A DNA stretch of 64,000 nt. Source: a bacterium (GTDB lineage: Bacteria; Margulisbacteria; Marinamargulisbacteria; SXXA01). The stretch spans positions 62,001 to 126,000 of the forward strand of contig CANIAP010000002.1 in NCBI GenBank assembly GCA_947465765.1, read 5' to 3'. Positions 52,276 through 61,534 of the stretch are shown here, piece by piece. A model generated the notes under the pieces. It did no database searches and had not been told where the DNA came from. It was given only the letters and a program-made list of their open reading frames with translations. A program made the translations under genes and the position numbers. The number at the start of each line of letters is the position of its first letter. Within the stretch, counting starts at the first letter, position 1.

Positions 52276-52910
52276 GGTAGATACTCCAATCTGACATTTA
52301 ATGGAACGCCGGTTGAAACGAATGGAGTTCCTTTGTAAATCACCACAAACTGCTTTGTCATTTTCATGGTTTTGATATCAAGAACTAGAAGTTCTTCTCC
52401 TGGAGGGAGGCTATCTGCGGTTGGCTCGGGTATCCGGTCCGCCGGTGTGATCGCTGCGGTGGTGGAATCTGATCCCATTGCGGAGAGCATTGTGGATAGT
52501 TGACTCTCTGCTTCTAATAACCGTTTGTCCTGTACTTGAGAAGCGACATTCATTGACCATCGTTTTCGGCTTGGCGCGTCTTGGACGAAACCTTCAAACA
52601 CAACTCGCACCGGGAGAGCTGCGCCTGTGCTAGGGTTTTGAATGTCACAGCCGTAAGTGCCATCTGTTTTGCTGATGTTGAGAATGGTTCCATGACCAAT
52701 TGGGTTCCTATTTTCATCAGTTACGACTGTCTGGATGCCAATGTATTTTGATTTGAGGTAATTCCCAACTGCAATCGTGTCCACGGGGGGCTGGGCGTTT
52801 ACAGAAGGGGTGGGTAAAGTGGGTGCTGGGGGAGCGACTTGAAATGTATTTCCAGGGTCGTTAAATACCTGCGCATATAGTATTTGTGGGGGTGGGGTAT
52901 AGCTAATCAT
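52272..52910 (-). CDS. protein of unknown function in flagellar operon, possibly FlgD-related
   Basis: The 212-residue protein starts with a Pro-rich region and has a central beta-rich part (IGIQTVVTDENRNPIGHGTI). In other genomes the hook-cap gene flgD lies between fliK and the C-ring genes, and its later half has a similar G-x-V-type beta domain, but the FlgD N-terminal signature is missing. I treat the FlgD link as a guess from position. It overlaps fliM and the FliK-like gene by four bases each. Confidence 0.6.
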   Translation of the reverse strand: MISYTPPPQILYAQVFNDPGNTFQVAPPAPTLPTPSVNAQPPVDTIAVGNYLKSKYIGIQTVVTDENRNPIGHGTILNISKTDGTYGCDIQNPSTGAALPVRVVFEGFVQDAPSRKRWSMNVASQVQDKRLLEAESQLSTMLSAMGSDSTTAAITPADRIPEPTADSLPPGEELLVLDIKTMKMTKQFVVIYKGTPFVSTGVPLNVRLEYLP

Positions 52911-53605
52911 TCCATATCCTCGTCGTCTTTTTTGTAAACGGTGTCGGGGTTCTGTTTTGGCTTTCCACCGTTTCCCGAAGAGGACTCTTTGGGTGGATTT
53001 TCTACCGAAAACTCAAGTTTGGGGGACGATAATTCTCGACGAAGCACTTGGGTTAAATCAGATTGATTTGATTTGAGATCGTTGCGTAGCGCATCGTCAG
53101 TGGTGGTCAGTGCGATTTTCATTGATGACCCGATGGACGTAATCCGGATTCCGACCTGATGGTCTGGAATGTCGAATTGTACGGTATTGTAAGCTGCCGA
53201 AATTCCACGGATGTGGGTGATTACCTGAATCATCACTGATGCACCCGTGCGGGTGAGAGGTAGTGTTGTTGTGTTTAATTTAAAGTTAAGGGTGGATGTG
53301 GCCGGACCGATTCCAAATCCAGAAACAACGGGAGCGGGTGCCCCTGGTTGTAGCGTTGTGGGGTCGAAGGTTTCGTTTTTTTTTGTCTCAGAGTATTCCG
53401 ACTCGGTGTCGTCGCTTTCGTTTTCCACTCGGTAGACGTTGTTTCCTACCGATTTAATGAGGGGGGCTGGTTTTTTTTCGGCGGCTGTAAATAGAGACGA
53501 GAAAGCCAAATCGCCGTCTTTTGCCCATTGTTGCGGTGCTTGGAGTCTGGATTTGGACTCTAACTCGGAGTCTTTGGGTGTCGGGGGCGATGTGTTAACT
53601 TGCAC
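52907..53605 (-). CDS. FliK-like hook-length control protein (tentative)
   Basis: The first half is low-complexity, rich in Ser, Pro, Glu and Lys. The later part (FDIPDHQVGIRITSIGSSMKI, then LRNDLKSNQSDLTQVLRREL) has the layout of the FliK C-terminal domain, where a P-x-x-G/V-x-V strand pair precedes a helix. FliK reports hook length to FlhB, whose gene is downstream. The frame is open to ATG 53662, which would overlap cofG by 68 bases. GTG 53605 has GAGG upstream and overlaps by 11, so I prefer it. Confidence 0.6.
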   Translation of the reverse strand: MQVNTSPPTPKDSELESKSRLQAPQQWAKDGDLAFSSLFTAAEKKPAPLIKSVGNNVYRVENESDDTESEYSETKKNETFDPTTLQPGAPAPVVSGFGIGPATSTLNFKLNTTTLPLTRTGASVMIQVITHIRGISAAYNTVQFDIPDHQVGIRITSIGSSMKIALTTTDDALRNDLKSNQSDLTQVLRRELSSPKLEFSVENPPKESSSGNGGKPKQNPDTVYKKDDEDME

Positions 53606-54677
53606 TCCGAACCTCTTTTGTCTTTTCGTTACTTTCTTTTTTGATTTTGTAACGATAGGCATCGAAGACTTGTCCTAATTTTTTTGAGTACATTCCATTT
53701 TTGATAAAGGACTTCTTTAATGGGAACCGTTGCTGAAGACGAAGTCCCAGTTTTTCTATAATATCGGCGGCATGAATTCCCGGCGAAACACCCGATGTGA
53801 TAAATAATGGGTTGCTCGGGTGATAAATCCGTCCAAGATCACGAACGCCAGCCTTTAATATATCTTCCAACCAATTTAAATTAAGTTCCAGAGGTACCGT
53901 GACGGAAATGTCATTCGGAAGTATTTCCAGGGCCATTTCAACGGCATGGAGCATGTCGGCTCGGGTGGTGGGGCCTTTTCCTTGCATTAGCCCCGGCTGA
54001 GGAACAAAGTTTTGAAGCAAAACTTCGTGGATGGATCCATATTGTTTGTGAACATCTGCGATGGTGTGGAGTAGTTCTTTTCTGTGTGATTTCGTTTCGC
54101 CGATCCCGACCATAAAGCCGGTGGCGGTGGGAAATCGGAGTTTTCCGGACCAATGAAGACTTTTGATCCGAAGCTCTAATTTTTTTCCAGGAGATTTGGC
54201 ATACATGGTTTCTGCGAGCGTGTGGTCGACTGAGTCGAGCATCACCTTGTTTATTGCGCATACTTCTACCATTTTTTTAAGCTCAACGGGGCTGAGAAAC
54301 CCGACCTCTAATGTCGGAATTAATCCCTCTAAAAATCCAAGTTCACAAATGGTGTATACATAGTCGAGATACGAACTAAATCCCCATAGATCCAACAAGG
54401 ACCGTACGTTAGTGAACTTATCAGGTCGTTCGCCTGCAATGTACGCGCCTTCTCTAACACCAATGAGGCGAGCCGCTTTCGCAGGCTTGATCGTCGAGTA
54501 CGGGACCGTCAAATTATCGCGACGATTAAAACTACAATAAGGGCACTCGTTCCGGCATAGGCGAGTAAACGCGACCGGCGTAGCAAGTGAATAAGTCACC
54601 ACATTGTGATCATCTTCGCCAAGGACCTGTATATCCGATTCCGGTGGGGAAGTACCTAGTAAATAGCCCGCTACCAT
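53595..54677 (-). CDS. cofG: CofG-like radical SAM enzyme
   Basis: The cluster motif is C41-x3-C45-x2-C48 (LCRNECPYCSFNRR). GERPDKF, YVYTICELGFLEGLIP, SPGKKLELRIKSL, GFMVGIGETKSHR and EVLLQNFVPQPG follow CofG, which joins with CofH to make the deazaflavin Fo from a tyrosine-derived intermediate. cofH and later F420 genes are not nearby. The gene is first in the flagellar operon, and its end overlaps the FliK-like gene. It could serve Fo-dependent photolyase or F420 synthesis, or be a diverged enzyme with another substrate. Confidence 0.8.
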   Translation of the reverse strand: MVAGYLLGTSPPESDIQVLGEDDHNVVTYSLATPVAFTRLCRNECPYCSFNRRDNLTVPYSTIKPAKAARLIGVREGAYIAGERPDKFTNVRSLLDLWGFSSYLDYVYTICELGFLEGLIPTLEVGFLSPVELKKMVEVCAINKVMLDSVDHTLAETMYAKSPGKKLELRIKSLHWSGKLRFPTATGFMVGIGETKSHRKELLHTIADVHKQYGSIHEVLLQNFVPQPGLMQGKGPTTRADMLHAVEMALEILPNDISVTVPLELNLNWLEDILKAGVRDLGRIYHPSNPLFITSGVSPGIHAADIIEKLGLRLQQRFPLKKSFIKNGMYSKKLGQVFDAYRYKIKKESNEKTKEVRSAS

Positions 54678-54754
54678 GAGTCACTCTTTCTGTATTGGGG
54701 GAGATAAACGTTCACTTTAAAACGGGTTCCGCAGCATGTGACGCAAGGGCCGGG

Positions 54755-54783
54755 ATACTACACTATGCTGTGGCATCGAGCAA
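54755..54783 (-). promoter_or_regulatory. promoter candidate for the cofG-flagellar operon
   Basis: TTGCTC (54783-54778) and TAGTAT (54760-54755) lie 17 bases apart on the minus strand, leaving a leader of about 70 bases before ATG 54677. If real, the export-apparatus operon is driven by a housekeeping-type promoter. Confidence 0.4.
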
Positions 54784-54848
54784 GGTCGGGCTGGGCGTGA
54801 TGCCGTTTCTTGCAACTCGGTGTATGCCGGATTATGATCAAGTCTCAA

Positions 54849-55490
54849 ATGACTTTGGGCTTACATTTTTCGAGCAGAACTGTTGGAACCGTCGTGGTGA
54901 GAACCCCGAATATATGGATTGAACGGCATATTGAAATAACCAGAGCCTCGGCAGAGAATTTGCCGTTGGCGGTAGAGTCTATATTAAAAGAAGCCGAAAT
55001 CCCGCTGTCGGGACTTAGTGAGATTGGTGTGGTTGTTGGGCCGGGTGCGTTGACGCCGTTACGATTGAGCGTGGCCACAGCTCAGACGATGGGTCTCGTA
55101 GCCCAGGTGCCAGTGGTCGGAATTTGCGGATTTGAAGTGCTCTTGCGTGATGGGTGGCGGTTGATTCAAATTGTTGTTCTCGAGGGGCGGCCTGGGCGAT
55201 GTTTAATTCGCGGGTATGTTCAAGTCGGAGACGAATTTAAGCCTCTATTCAAACAAATTGAAAAACATGTTGATCATACGGTTCGGTTGGTCAATCGCTT
55301 TAACGCACGCGTGGGTGTGGTGACATCGGCGGTCTGGGTTTTTGATCGGTTACATTCAGAGTGCCCCGGTGCCGACGTTCGGTACGTTGATCGAACGGGG
55401 AGCGCTTTGGTGGCGTTGCTCGACAGCCAACGGGCTGGGTTGGATGTGGCGACGCCGCTTCGAATTAATTATGGCTATGCACCGGTCTAG
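54849..55490 (+). CDS. tsaB: tRNA threonylcarbamoyladenosine biosynthesis protein TsaB
   Basis: The conserved TsaB core is visible: LPLAVESILKEAEIPLSGLSEIG, then VVGPGALTPLRLSVATAQTMGL and VPVVGICGFEVL. TsaB is the non-catalytic partner of TsaD in making t6A at position 37 of ANN-decoding tRNAs. I start it at ATG 54849, which gives the usual strand (TLGLHFSS); the frame is open further upstream. The second half is diverged and the protein is slightly short. The sppA-type gene follows after 22 bases. Confidence 0.75.
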   Translation: MTLGLHFSSRTVGTVVVRTPNIWIERHIEITRASAENLPLAVESILKEAEIPLSGLSEIGVVVGPGALTPLRLSVATAQTMGLVAQVPVVGICGFEVLLRDGWRLIQIVVLEGRPGRCLIRGYVQVGDEFKPLFKQIEKHVDHTVRLVNRFNARVGVVTSAVWVFDRLHSECPGADVRYVDRTGSALVALLDSQRAGLDVATPLRINYGYAPV

Positions 55491-55512
55491 TAATCGAAAG
55501 GAAATTTTGAAA

Positions 55513-57903
55513 ATGCAACAACGCGTGTGGGTGAATTCTGGAGTGTTGGTTCTTGTCCTGACCCAAATGCTCTTGGGGCTGACCCCGGGTCAGATGGTGT
55601 ATACCACGTTGAAATCGGGTACGAGTATTCGGGCGACGGCGATGGGCGGTGCCTTTTCTGCGATTGCGGAGGAAAACGGGGCATTTGGGTATAACCCTGC
55701 GGGACTCGCGGTTGCTGGAGGAAGTGTTCGATCGGATAATTATGACTTTCAAGGGACTCGATCGGAAGGCTATGGCGGTAACTTTGTTTATGCGAGCCCG
55801 TTTGGAATTGGGAAGTGGCGGTATAGCAATGGGTCTAACGCGGTGGATGTTACGGCGTATGGATTAGGTCGTCACGGGAGCCGTGGAGTGGATTTCGGGG
55901 TCCTTTATAAGACGGTAGAGACGAGTGGTGTTTCGGGGGCATCTAACGGTTGGAGTACTGACCTCGGGGCGATCTTTCGCGTCACGCAATTTATGGATAT
56001 TGGGATTGTTGCACAAGATGTTTTGAAGAAAAATGTGGATGTGCCAACGACCTTTCGTTCCGGAGTTGCATTGTTTAATTCCGACAAAACGTATTATTTG
56101 ACTGGTGATGTGATGCTTGATCGGGGCGTCGCTAAGGATGAGGCCCATGTTGTATGTGGGGCGGAATACGAACTTGCGGACGGTATTCGGTTGCGGGGGG
56201 GATGGCAGAAAGACTCAATGACGGGTGGAATCGCCATTGCGTTACCTATCGTAGAGGTTGACTACGCATTTTCGTCTAATCGATCATCAGGGGAAACACT
56301 TCACGAATTAGGATTTAAGCTGGGTCGTGGCGTTGCGCCGTCGGTCGCGCGACGTCAGTATGCCTTGTTTAAGCCGTCCTCATTTGCTGAATTTAGCGTC
56401 GCGAGTAATGTCGTTGAGGGTAAGTCTGAATATAGTCTTCTTAATGGCAATAAATTGGGGTCGAATGACCTAATTAGTTTGATTCGACAGGCGTCTCAAG
56501 ACCCGAGTTGCGACGGCTTTATTATTCATATCGGAGATCTTTCTGGGTCATTGTGGGGGATTTCAATGATTCAGGAAATTCGTACCGAACTTGAAAAGTC
56601 GAAAAGCAAAGGTAAATATATTGCGGCGTACATCGATGGGTGGGCCTCTCTTCCCGAATATTATCTTGCAACTGTTGCCGATAAGATTATTATGCCGGAG
56701 TTGGGGTCGGTGGGATACCTCGGTATCAAATTGGATGTACTCAAAATGCGGTATTTACTGAGTAATTTTGGTGTTAATTACAACTTGATTCAGTCGGGGA
56801 AATATAAGACCGCGTTGTATTCCCAATCACCGACGATGGATTCCGCGGAACGAGTTGTGATGGAAGACGTCGTCAATGATTTGTATCGCCAAGTGTTGGG
56901 TGATATCAAATCCGCGCGCAAATTAGATTGGGGCAAAGTCGGAGATATTTTTGACGGACACATGATTTCGGCAAGAGAAGCGTTAGATATGGGGTTGATT
57001 GATAATTTGGGGTACCCATCCGATGTCGAGACATTGGTCCAAGCGGCTCGCAATGGTAAATCGGTCAACGTAGCCGGTATTGAAGAGTTCAGTCTTCCTC
57101 ATGATACGCCCTCGATTATTTCTCCGTTTAATCGGATCGCTGTCTTGGAAATTGATGGTGAAATTACTAATGGCTCGGTGGGGACCGATTATTTGTTTGG
57201 GAATAAGTCTACCGGCGCGGTGGATGTTGAAACTGTTCTAGACCAAATTCAACGGGATATTGGTATTCGAGGGGTCTTGGTCCGAATCAATAGTCCTGGT
57301 GGCAGTATGTTAGGGTCGGACCGTATATTGTCGGCAATCGAAAAAGTGCGGTCCAAGGGGCTGCCGGTGTACGTGTCGATGGGAAACATGGCCGCGTCGG
57401 GGGGGTACTATGTTGCGATGGGTGCGGACCGTATTTTTGCGAACCGGGGCACATTAACGGGTAGTATTGGCGTGATTAGTATTCATCCCAATTACAGCGA
57501 ATTAAATGATCTTTTGGATATTCGGCGGGATGTGATTAAGACCGGAAAATATATGGACGCGCTGGATCAAAATGCGCCGGTGACCCCGGAAGATCTTCAA
57601 ATGGCGAATGCGTTTCAGGATAAATTTTATCGTATTTTTACTCAAAAATTAAAAAAATATCGAAATCTGACGGATGCGGAAGTGGATCAAGTGGCCCAGG
57701 GACAAGTGATTTTAGGAGAAGAGGCGCAAAAGCTTAAAATTGTGGACGAGTTGGGTAATTTTTATGTTGCGGTGGACGAGTTAGCGAAGAAAATTAATGT
57801 CACTCAACCGGAATTGATGTTTTATCGCCGGGATCAATCGATGTTGGCCTCGTTTTTAGAGCGAGGGGTTCAATCCACTAAGTTATTGTTGGGAATGAAG
57901 TAA
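55513..57903 (+). CDS. fusion of outer-membrane beta-barrel (PorV/UPF0164-like) with signal peptide peptidase SppA
   Basis: A signal peptide (residues 1 to about 28) is followed by a PorV/UPF0164-like barrel start (SIRATAMGGAFSAIAEENG, then YNPAGLA) and about 280 residues of alternating beta strands. From about residue 310 onward it is SppA, peptidase family S49, with the two tandem halves. The catalytic Lys is K432 (SGKYKTA) and the nucleophile S629 (NMAASGGYY), 197 residues apart, close to the E. coli pair. I start at ATG 55513 with AAAGGA upstream; the frame is open to 55342 but that part lies in tsaB. The aminotransferase gene follows after four bases. Confidence 0.85.
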   Translation: MQQRVWVNSGVLVLVLTQMLLGLTPGQMVYTTLKSGTSIRATAMGGAFSAIAEENGAFGYNPAGLAVAGGSVRSDNYDFQGTRSEGYGGNFVYASPFGIGKWRYSNGSNAVDVTAYGLGRHGSRGVDFGVLYKTVETSGVSGASNGWSTDLGAIFRVTQFMDIGIVAQDVLKKNVDVPTTFRSGVALFNSDKTYYLTGDVMLDRGVAKDEAHVVCGAEYELADGIRLRGGWQKDSMTGGIAIALPIVEVDYAFSSNRSSGETLHELGFKLGRGVAPSVARRQYALFKPSSFAEFSVASNVVEGKSEYSLLNGNKLGSNDLISLIRQASQDPSCDGFIIHIGDLSGSLWGISMIQEIRTELEKSKSKGKYIAAYIDGWASLPEYYLATVADKIIMPELGSVGYLGIKLDVLKMRYLLSNFGVNYNLIQSGKYKTALYSQSPTMDSAERVVMEDVVNDLYRQVLGDIKSARKLDWGKVGDIFDGHMISAREALDMGLIDNLGYPSDVETLVQAARNGKSVNVAGIEEFSLPHDTPSIISPFNRIAVLEIDGEITNGSVGTDYLFGNKSTGAVDVETVLDQIQRDIGIRGVLVRINSPGGSMLGSDRILSAIEKVRSKGLPVYVSMGNMAASGGYYVAMGADRIFANRGTLTGSIGVISIHPNYSELNDLLDIRRDVIKTGKYMDALDQNAPVTPEDLQMANAFQDKFYRIFTQKLKKYRNLTDAEVDQVAQGQVILGEEAQKLKIVDELGNFYVAVDELAKKINVTQPELMFYRRDQSMLASFLERGVQSTKLLLGMK

Positions 57904-57907
57904 TCCC

Positions 57908-59215
57908 ATGAAGCTGATTATCCCGTGGTCGGCACAATTGGTTCAAGTTCCCAATATCGTCAAAGGGGTCGGTGCGACGCTATGGGATTCTGCAGGGAAA
58001 CCTTATTTTGATCTGTGTTCCCAATTGATGGCGGTCAACTTGGGCCATGGGGATATCCGGATCGCTGAAGCGATAGCCACCCAGGTAGGTGTGCTTGGGT
58101 ATGTGAATCCTGCTTATTCAACACCGATTAGAGAGAGTCTGGCTAAAAAATTGGCAGAAATCGCACCCCCGGGTCTTGATCGAGTGTTGTTAACCACCAG
58201 CGGCGCGGATGCGATTGAAAACGCGATTAAATTGGCTCGTCTGGCGACGGGGAGGCATAAAATTGTCACCAAATATCGGTCTTATCACGGTTCGACGGCC
58301 GCGGCGATGTCGGCGTCGGGGGATCCTCGGCGATTATCGCAGGCAGCATTTGAAACCCCCGGTATTGTCCGAGTGGAAGATCCGTATTGCTATCGGTGTC
58401 CGTGGGGCCAAACTTTTGGGCAATGTGAGTACCAATGCGTGTCCCATTTGGAGCGAGTGATTGCGTTTGAGGGGCCGCAAACAATTGCGGCAATCATTCT
58501 GGAGGGAGAGTCTGGAACCAGTGGTTGTATTAAATACCCCCCAGACTATTGGCCAAGGGTAAGGGCGATCGCCGATCGATACGGAATTGTTCTCATTTCC
58601 GATGAAGTTATGAGCGGATTCCGGTGTGGCGATTGGTTTGCGGTGAGTCGGCATGGCGTGGTTCCCGACATGATTGTAATGGCCAAAGGCCTTACCTCGG
58701 GCTATGTTCCCATGGGCGGTATTTTGGCGAAAGAAAGTCTTATCTCACCGCAATTTGACTCTAAAAGGGTGCCGATCGGATTAACCTATGCGGCGCATCC
58801 AGTGGGGTGTGCGGCGGGGGTCGTTGCTATTTCTCTGTATCAGGATGGGGATTTAATTCATCGTCCATTAGCGTGGGAACCCTGGCTTACCCAATTGTTG
58901 AACAAACGATTGGCGCCGATATCCTGTGTAGGAGATATTCGATTGACCGGGTTTTTGGGGGTAATAGAGCTCGTTATCCCGGGGACTCAACGCCCGTTGG
59001 TCGAATGGAACTCGGCGGATGAATCGTGGACGAATCGGGTCTCCTCGTTGCTATGGGATTCCGGGCTTGTCCCCAATGTCCGATGGAACTACGTATTTTT
59101 TGCACCGCCGCTGATTGCGACTCAAGATGAACTGGCGCGTGCCATTGATCAACTGGGTAGTGTATTAGAAGTTGTGTCCAAAGAAATAAACGACTCGATT
59201 TCTGAGAAGAGCTGA
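57908..59215 (+). CDS. class III pyridoxal-phosphate aminotransferase
   Basis: The 435 residues show the class III fold: TTSGADAIENAIKLAR for cofactor phosphate binding, YRSYHGSTAAAMSASG, ISDEVMSGF with the cofactor-binding Asp, and the Schiff-base Lys K260 in MAKGLTSGY. Such enzymes move amino groups from omega- or alpha-amines (taurine, beta-alanine, ornithine and others) to pyruvate or 2-oxoglutarate. A four-Cys patch (YCYRCPWGQTFGQCEYQC) occurs in a subgroup of these enzymes. The substrate is not readable. The last 67 bases overlap the end of rsmA on the other strand. Confidence 0.88.
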   Translation: MKLIIPWSAQLVQVPNIVKGVGATLWDSAGKPYFDLCSQLMAVNLGHGDIRIAEAIATQVGVLGYVNPAYSTPIRESLAKKLAEIAPPGLDRVLLTTSGADAIENAIKLARLATGRHKIVTKYRSYHGSTAAAMSASGDPRRLSQAAFETPGIVRVEDPYCYRCPWGQTFGQCEYQCVSHLERVIAFEGPQTIAAIILEGESGTSGCIKYPPDYWPRVRAIADRYGIVLISDEVMSGFRCGDWFAVSRHGVVPDMIVMAKGLTSGYVPMGGILAKESLISPQFDSKRVPIGLTYAAHPVGCAAGVVAISLYQDGDLIHRPLAWEPWLTQLLNKRLAPISCVGDIRLTGFLGVIELVIPGTQRPLVEWNSADESWTNRVSSLLWDSGLVPNVRWNYVFFAPPLIATQDELARAIDQLGSVLEVVSKEINDSISEKS

Positions 59216-59964
59216 ATAAAGTCGGGTAATGTGAGGGACTCTGCACGAATGCCCGGATGACTCACAAAAAAGGGGCAGTCTTTGAATCCGGGGGAGGCAT
59301 GAATATAAGGGCTTTTTGCCAATGCACTTTGAAAGGGCTTTCGCCGTCCCCAAAATCCAGAGTGGACCATTGCAAAAAATAACGTGGGGTCTCCTGGGAT
59401 TGCGACGGGAGCTGGGGTGAGACGTATGACCGCGGAGTCCACGTTAGGGACCGGGTAAAAGCAGTTTCTTGAAACGGTAAATAGTTTATCGATTTTAAAG
59501 TGTGCTTTGGTATAAACCGAAAATGAGGTGTAGAGCGCGGTTCCCGGTGGGGCGATCAGCTTGTTGGCGAATTCCTTTTGGACCATCAAAATGACGCTGT
59601 CCAGTTTTGCGAGGTGGGGTATTAAATGTTTGATGATCGGAGAAGTGATGTAATACGGAACATTGGCAACGACCTTCAGTGGACCGAGTAATGCTGAAAT
59701 GGTACCTGAGGTTTCGAGAAAATCGCCTGAAATGTACTGGACGTTTGGGCGATGGCCAATTCGCTTCTGGGTTTTGGCGATACAGATTTCATCGATTTCA
59801 TAGACGGTTAACTGCCGACTTTGATTGGCCAAGGCTTCGGTCAAGATGCCGTCTCCGCATCCGATTTCAACGCTGGTGGTCTCCGGGGTTAAGCCTGCCG
59901 CGTCAATGATCTTTCCTAGAATATTGGTGTCATGTAAGAAGACTTGCCCGAGTTTAGTACCCAT
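59149..59964 (-). CDS. rsmA: 16S rRNA dimethyladenosine transferase RsmA (KsgA)
   Basis: The protein reads GQVFLHD at the start, EIGCGDGILTEAL (SAM-binding motif I) and NVPYYITSPI (the target-adenine motif NxPY). It dimethylates A1518 and A1519 of 16S rRNA. It overlaps pdxA by 11 bases; pdxA-rsmA is a known pairing. The C-terminal 22 codons run antisense across the end of the aminotransferase gene. Confidence 0.93.
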   Translation of the reverse strand: MGTKLGQVFLHDTNILGKIIDAAGLTPETTSVEIGCGDGILTEALANQSRQLTVYEIDEICIAKTQKRIGHRPNVQYISGDFLETSGTISALLGPLKVVANVPYYITSPIIKHLIPHLAKLDSVILMVQKEFANKLIAPPGTALYTSFSVYTKAHFKIDKLFTVSRNCFYPVPNVDSAVIRLTPAPVAIPGDPTLFFAMVHSGFWGRRKPFQSALAKSPYIHASPGFKDCPFFVSHPGIRAESLTLPDFIQLFSEIESFISLDTTSNTLPS

Positions 59965-60931
59965 CGGACATCCTTAGTGCCAATTGAATGGCGGCCTTCA
60001 TCGAATTGGGATTGGCCCGATCTTGATAGGCGATATCGAATGCGGTGCCATGGTCAGGGGATGTTCGTACAAAGGGGAGTCCCAATGTGGTGTTAACCGC
60101 AGTATCAAACGCCACCATTTTGAGGGGCGAAAGTCCTTGGTCATGGTATTGGGCAATAATACAATCGAATCGATCCGCTTTCCAAAAAAGGGTGTCCGCG
60201 GGATAGGGGCCAGAAAGTTCAGGAAATTCCCTTTGTAGATCAATAATGACGGGTCGGATGGTGGTGATTTCTTCGGTTCCCATCAGGCCATCTTCCCCGG
60301 CGTGGGGGTTGAGGCCCGCTACTGCAATTCGAGGGTCTTTAATCCCAAGCGATCGCAACCACTGATGGGCTCGGCGGATGGTTCGTTCAAGTAACTCTTT
60401 GGTGATTAGCGAGGGCACCTCTGATAATGGGCTATGGATGGTCGTTAGGACGACATTCATTTTTTCAGAATAAAATCCCATCGTTGCTTCAGTGTTTGTT
60501 AATAGCCCAAATAGTTGGGTGTGATCAAGTGCCGGAGCTCCCGCCAGCTGAAACGAGCGTTTTGAGATAGGCGCAGTAACGATGGCCCGGATTTTGTGTC
60601 GGAGTGCTAAATCGGCGGCCAATTGAATTGAGGCCAACGCGACTTTTCCGTTGGATTCTGAAATTTCTTGATCCGGGCGAATGGTCAGATAGGGCGCGGG
60701 GTCGATCCAAGCAATTTGTCCCGGAGAAAATTCCGTTGTATCCAAGCGGTCCAACTGTGAAATGGGAACGATATCGATTCCCTCTGCCCAGCGGCGAACG
60801 GTGGGGATGTCTAAAAGTTGTGAGGATCCAATAAGCACCGTGGGAACGTCAGGTTGAAGCGACTTTAGTGCCACTTCTATGCCGATTCCTGCGGGGTCCC
60901 CTAGTGTAATTGCGAGTGGGGGGGGTATCAT
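59954..60931 (-). CDS. pdxA: 4-hydroxythreonine-4-phosphate dehydrogenase
   Basis: The 325 residues carry PdxA motifs: ITLGDPAGIGIEVALK, the metal-ligand stretches LDHTQLFGLLT, AQYHDQGLSPLKMVAFD and RTSPDHGTAFDIA. It acts in the DXP-dependent route to vitamin B6, the cofactor of the aminotransferase encoded next to rsmA. Its start overlaps the upstream membrane-protein gene by four bases. Confidence 0.95.
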   Translation of the reverse strand: MIPPPLAITLGDPAGIGIEVALKSLQPDVPTVLIGSSQLLDIPTVRRWAEGIDIVPISQLDRLDTTEFSPGQIAWIDPAPYLTIRPDQEISESNGKVALASIQLAADLALRHKIRAIVTAPISKRSFQLAGAPALDHTQLFGLLTNTEATMGFYSEKMNVVLTTIHSPLSEVPSLITKELLERTIRRAHQWLRSLGIKDPRIAVAGLNPHAGEDGLMGTEEITTIRPVIIDLQREFPELSGPYPADTLFWKADRFDCIIAQYHDQGLSPLKMVAFDTAVNTTLGLPFVRTSPDHGTAFDIAYQDRANPNSMKAAIQLALRMSDGY

Positions 60932-61479
60932 CGCGCCACTGCGATGTCTTGTCTGGATAATCGCCGGACTGATTTGGCGGCAATAAGGGTTCTTAGGAAG
61001 ATGTGGTTTAAAATGGGGGATGCGTTGTACGACAACGTGAGTACATACCCGTCGTTATGGACACAGTCGTAAGCGGTGAGTTGAAGTTTCAATGTCGAGG
61101 CGACCGAAACGACATATTGAACGGCTCGTCGTTTGGATAGGTAAACAGTAGTTTGATACTTTTGTGGTTTAATTCGGCGATCCCACAACTCTTTATAATA
61201 AAAGGTAATTGCGAGGAACAGGCCAAGGAGTATGCCCGATATCCACCGATGAGATCCTATTGCTGCGGTAGTAATGAGAAACGATAACCAGGAAATCCAT
61301 TGGGAGAGGTGCCGAAGTACGAGGCCAAGTGCAATCGCCAGTCCGATGACTCCAATAGGAACAATCAACGGCGATAGGCGGTAACATAGACCAAAAAACG
61401 TGATGGATGCCACCCCGAACCCTATAAACCGAAAAAAATCACTCAAAAGATCTCTCACGAGAGAAAGTATAGAGATCAA
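60928..61479 (-). CDS. small membrane protein of unknown function
   Basis: The protein has about four membrane segments in residues 10-95 and a soluble C-terminal part (about 100-183) rich in beta strands and basic residues. I recognise no family. The frame starts at TTG 61479 with no clear ribosome site; GTG 61458 is an alternative. It is coupled to pdxA by a 4-base overlap. Confidence 0.65.
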   Translation of the reverse strand: MISILSLVRDLLSDFFRFIGFGVASITFFGLCYRLSPLIVPIGVIGLAIALGLVLRHLSQWISWLSFLITTAAIGSHRWISGILLGLFLAITFYYKELWDRRIKPQKYQTTVYLSKRRAVQYVVSVASTLKLQLTAYDCVHNDGYVLTLSYNASPILNHIFLRTLIAAKSVRRLSRQDIAVAR

Positions 61480-61488
61480 TGGTGAATT

Positions 61489-61516
61489 TTGCGACTCAAT
61501 TTATTTTTTTTATAAC
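61489..61516 (+). promoter_or_regulatory. promoter candidate upstream of the long hairpin
   Basis: TTGCGA (61489-61494) and TATAAC (61511-61516) are 16 bases apart. Transcription would start near 61523, so the hairpin at 61535-61608 would open the transcript. Confidence 0.4.
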
Positions 61517-61534
61517 TGAAAATAAAGAGTGGGG

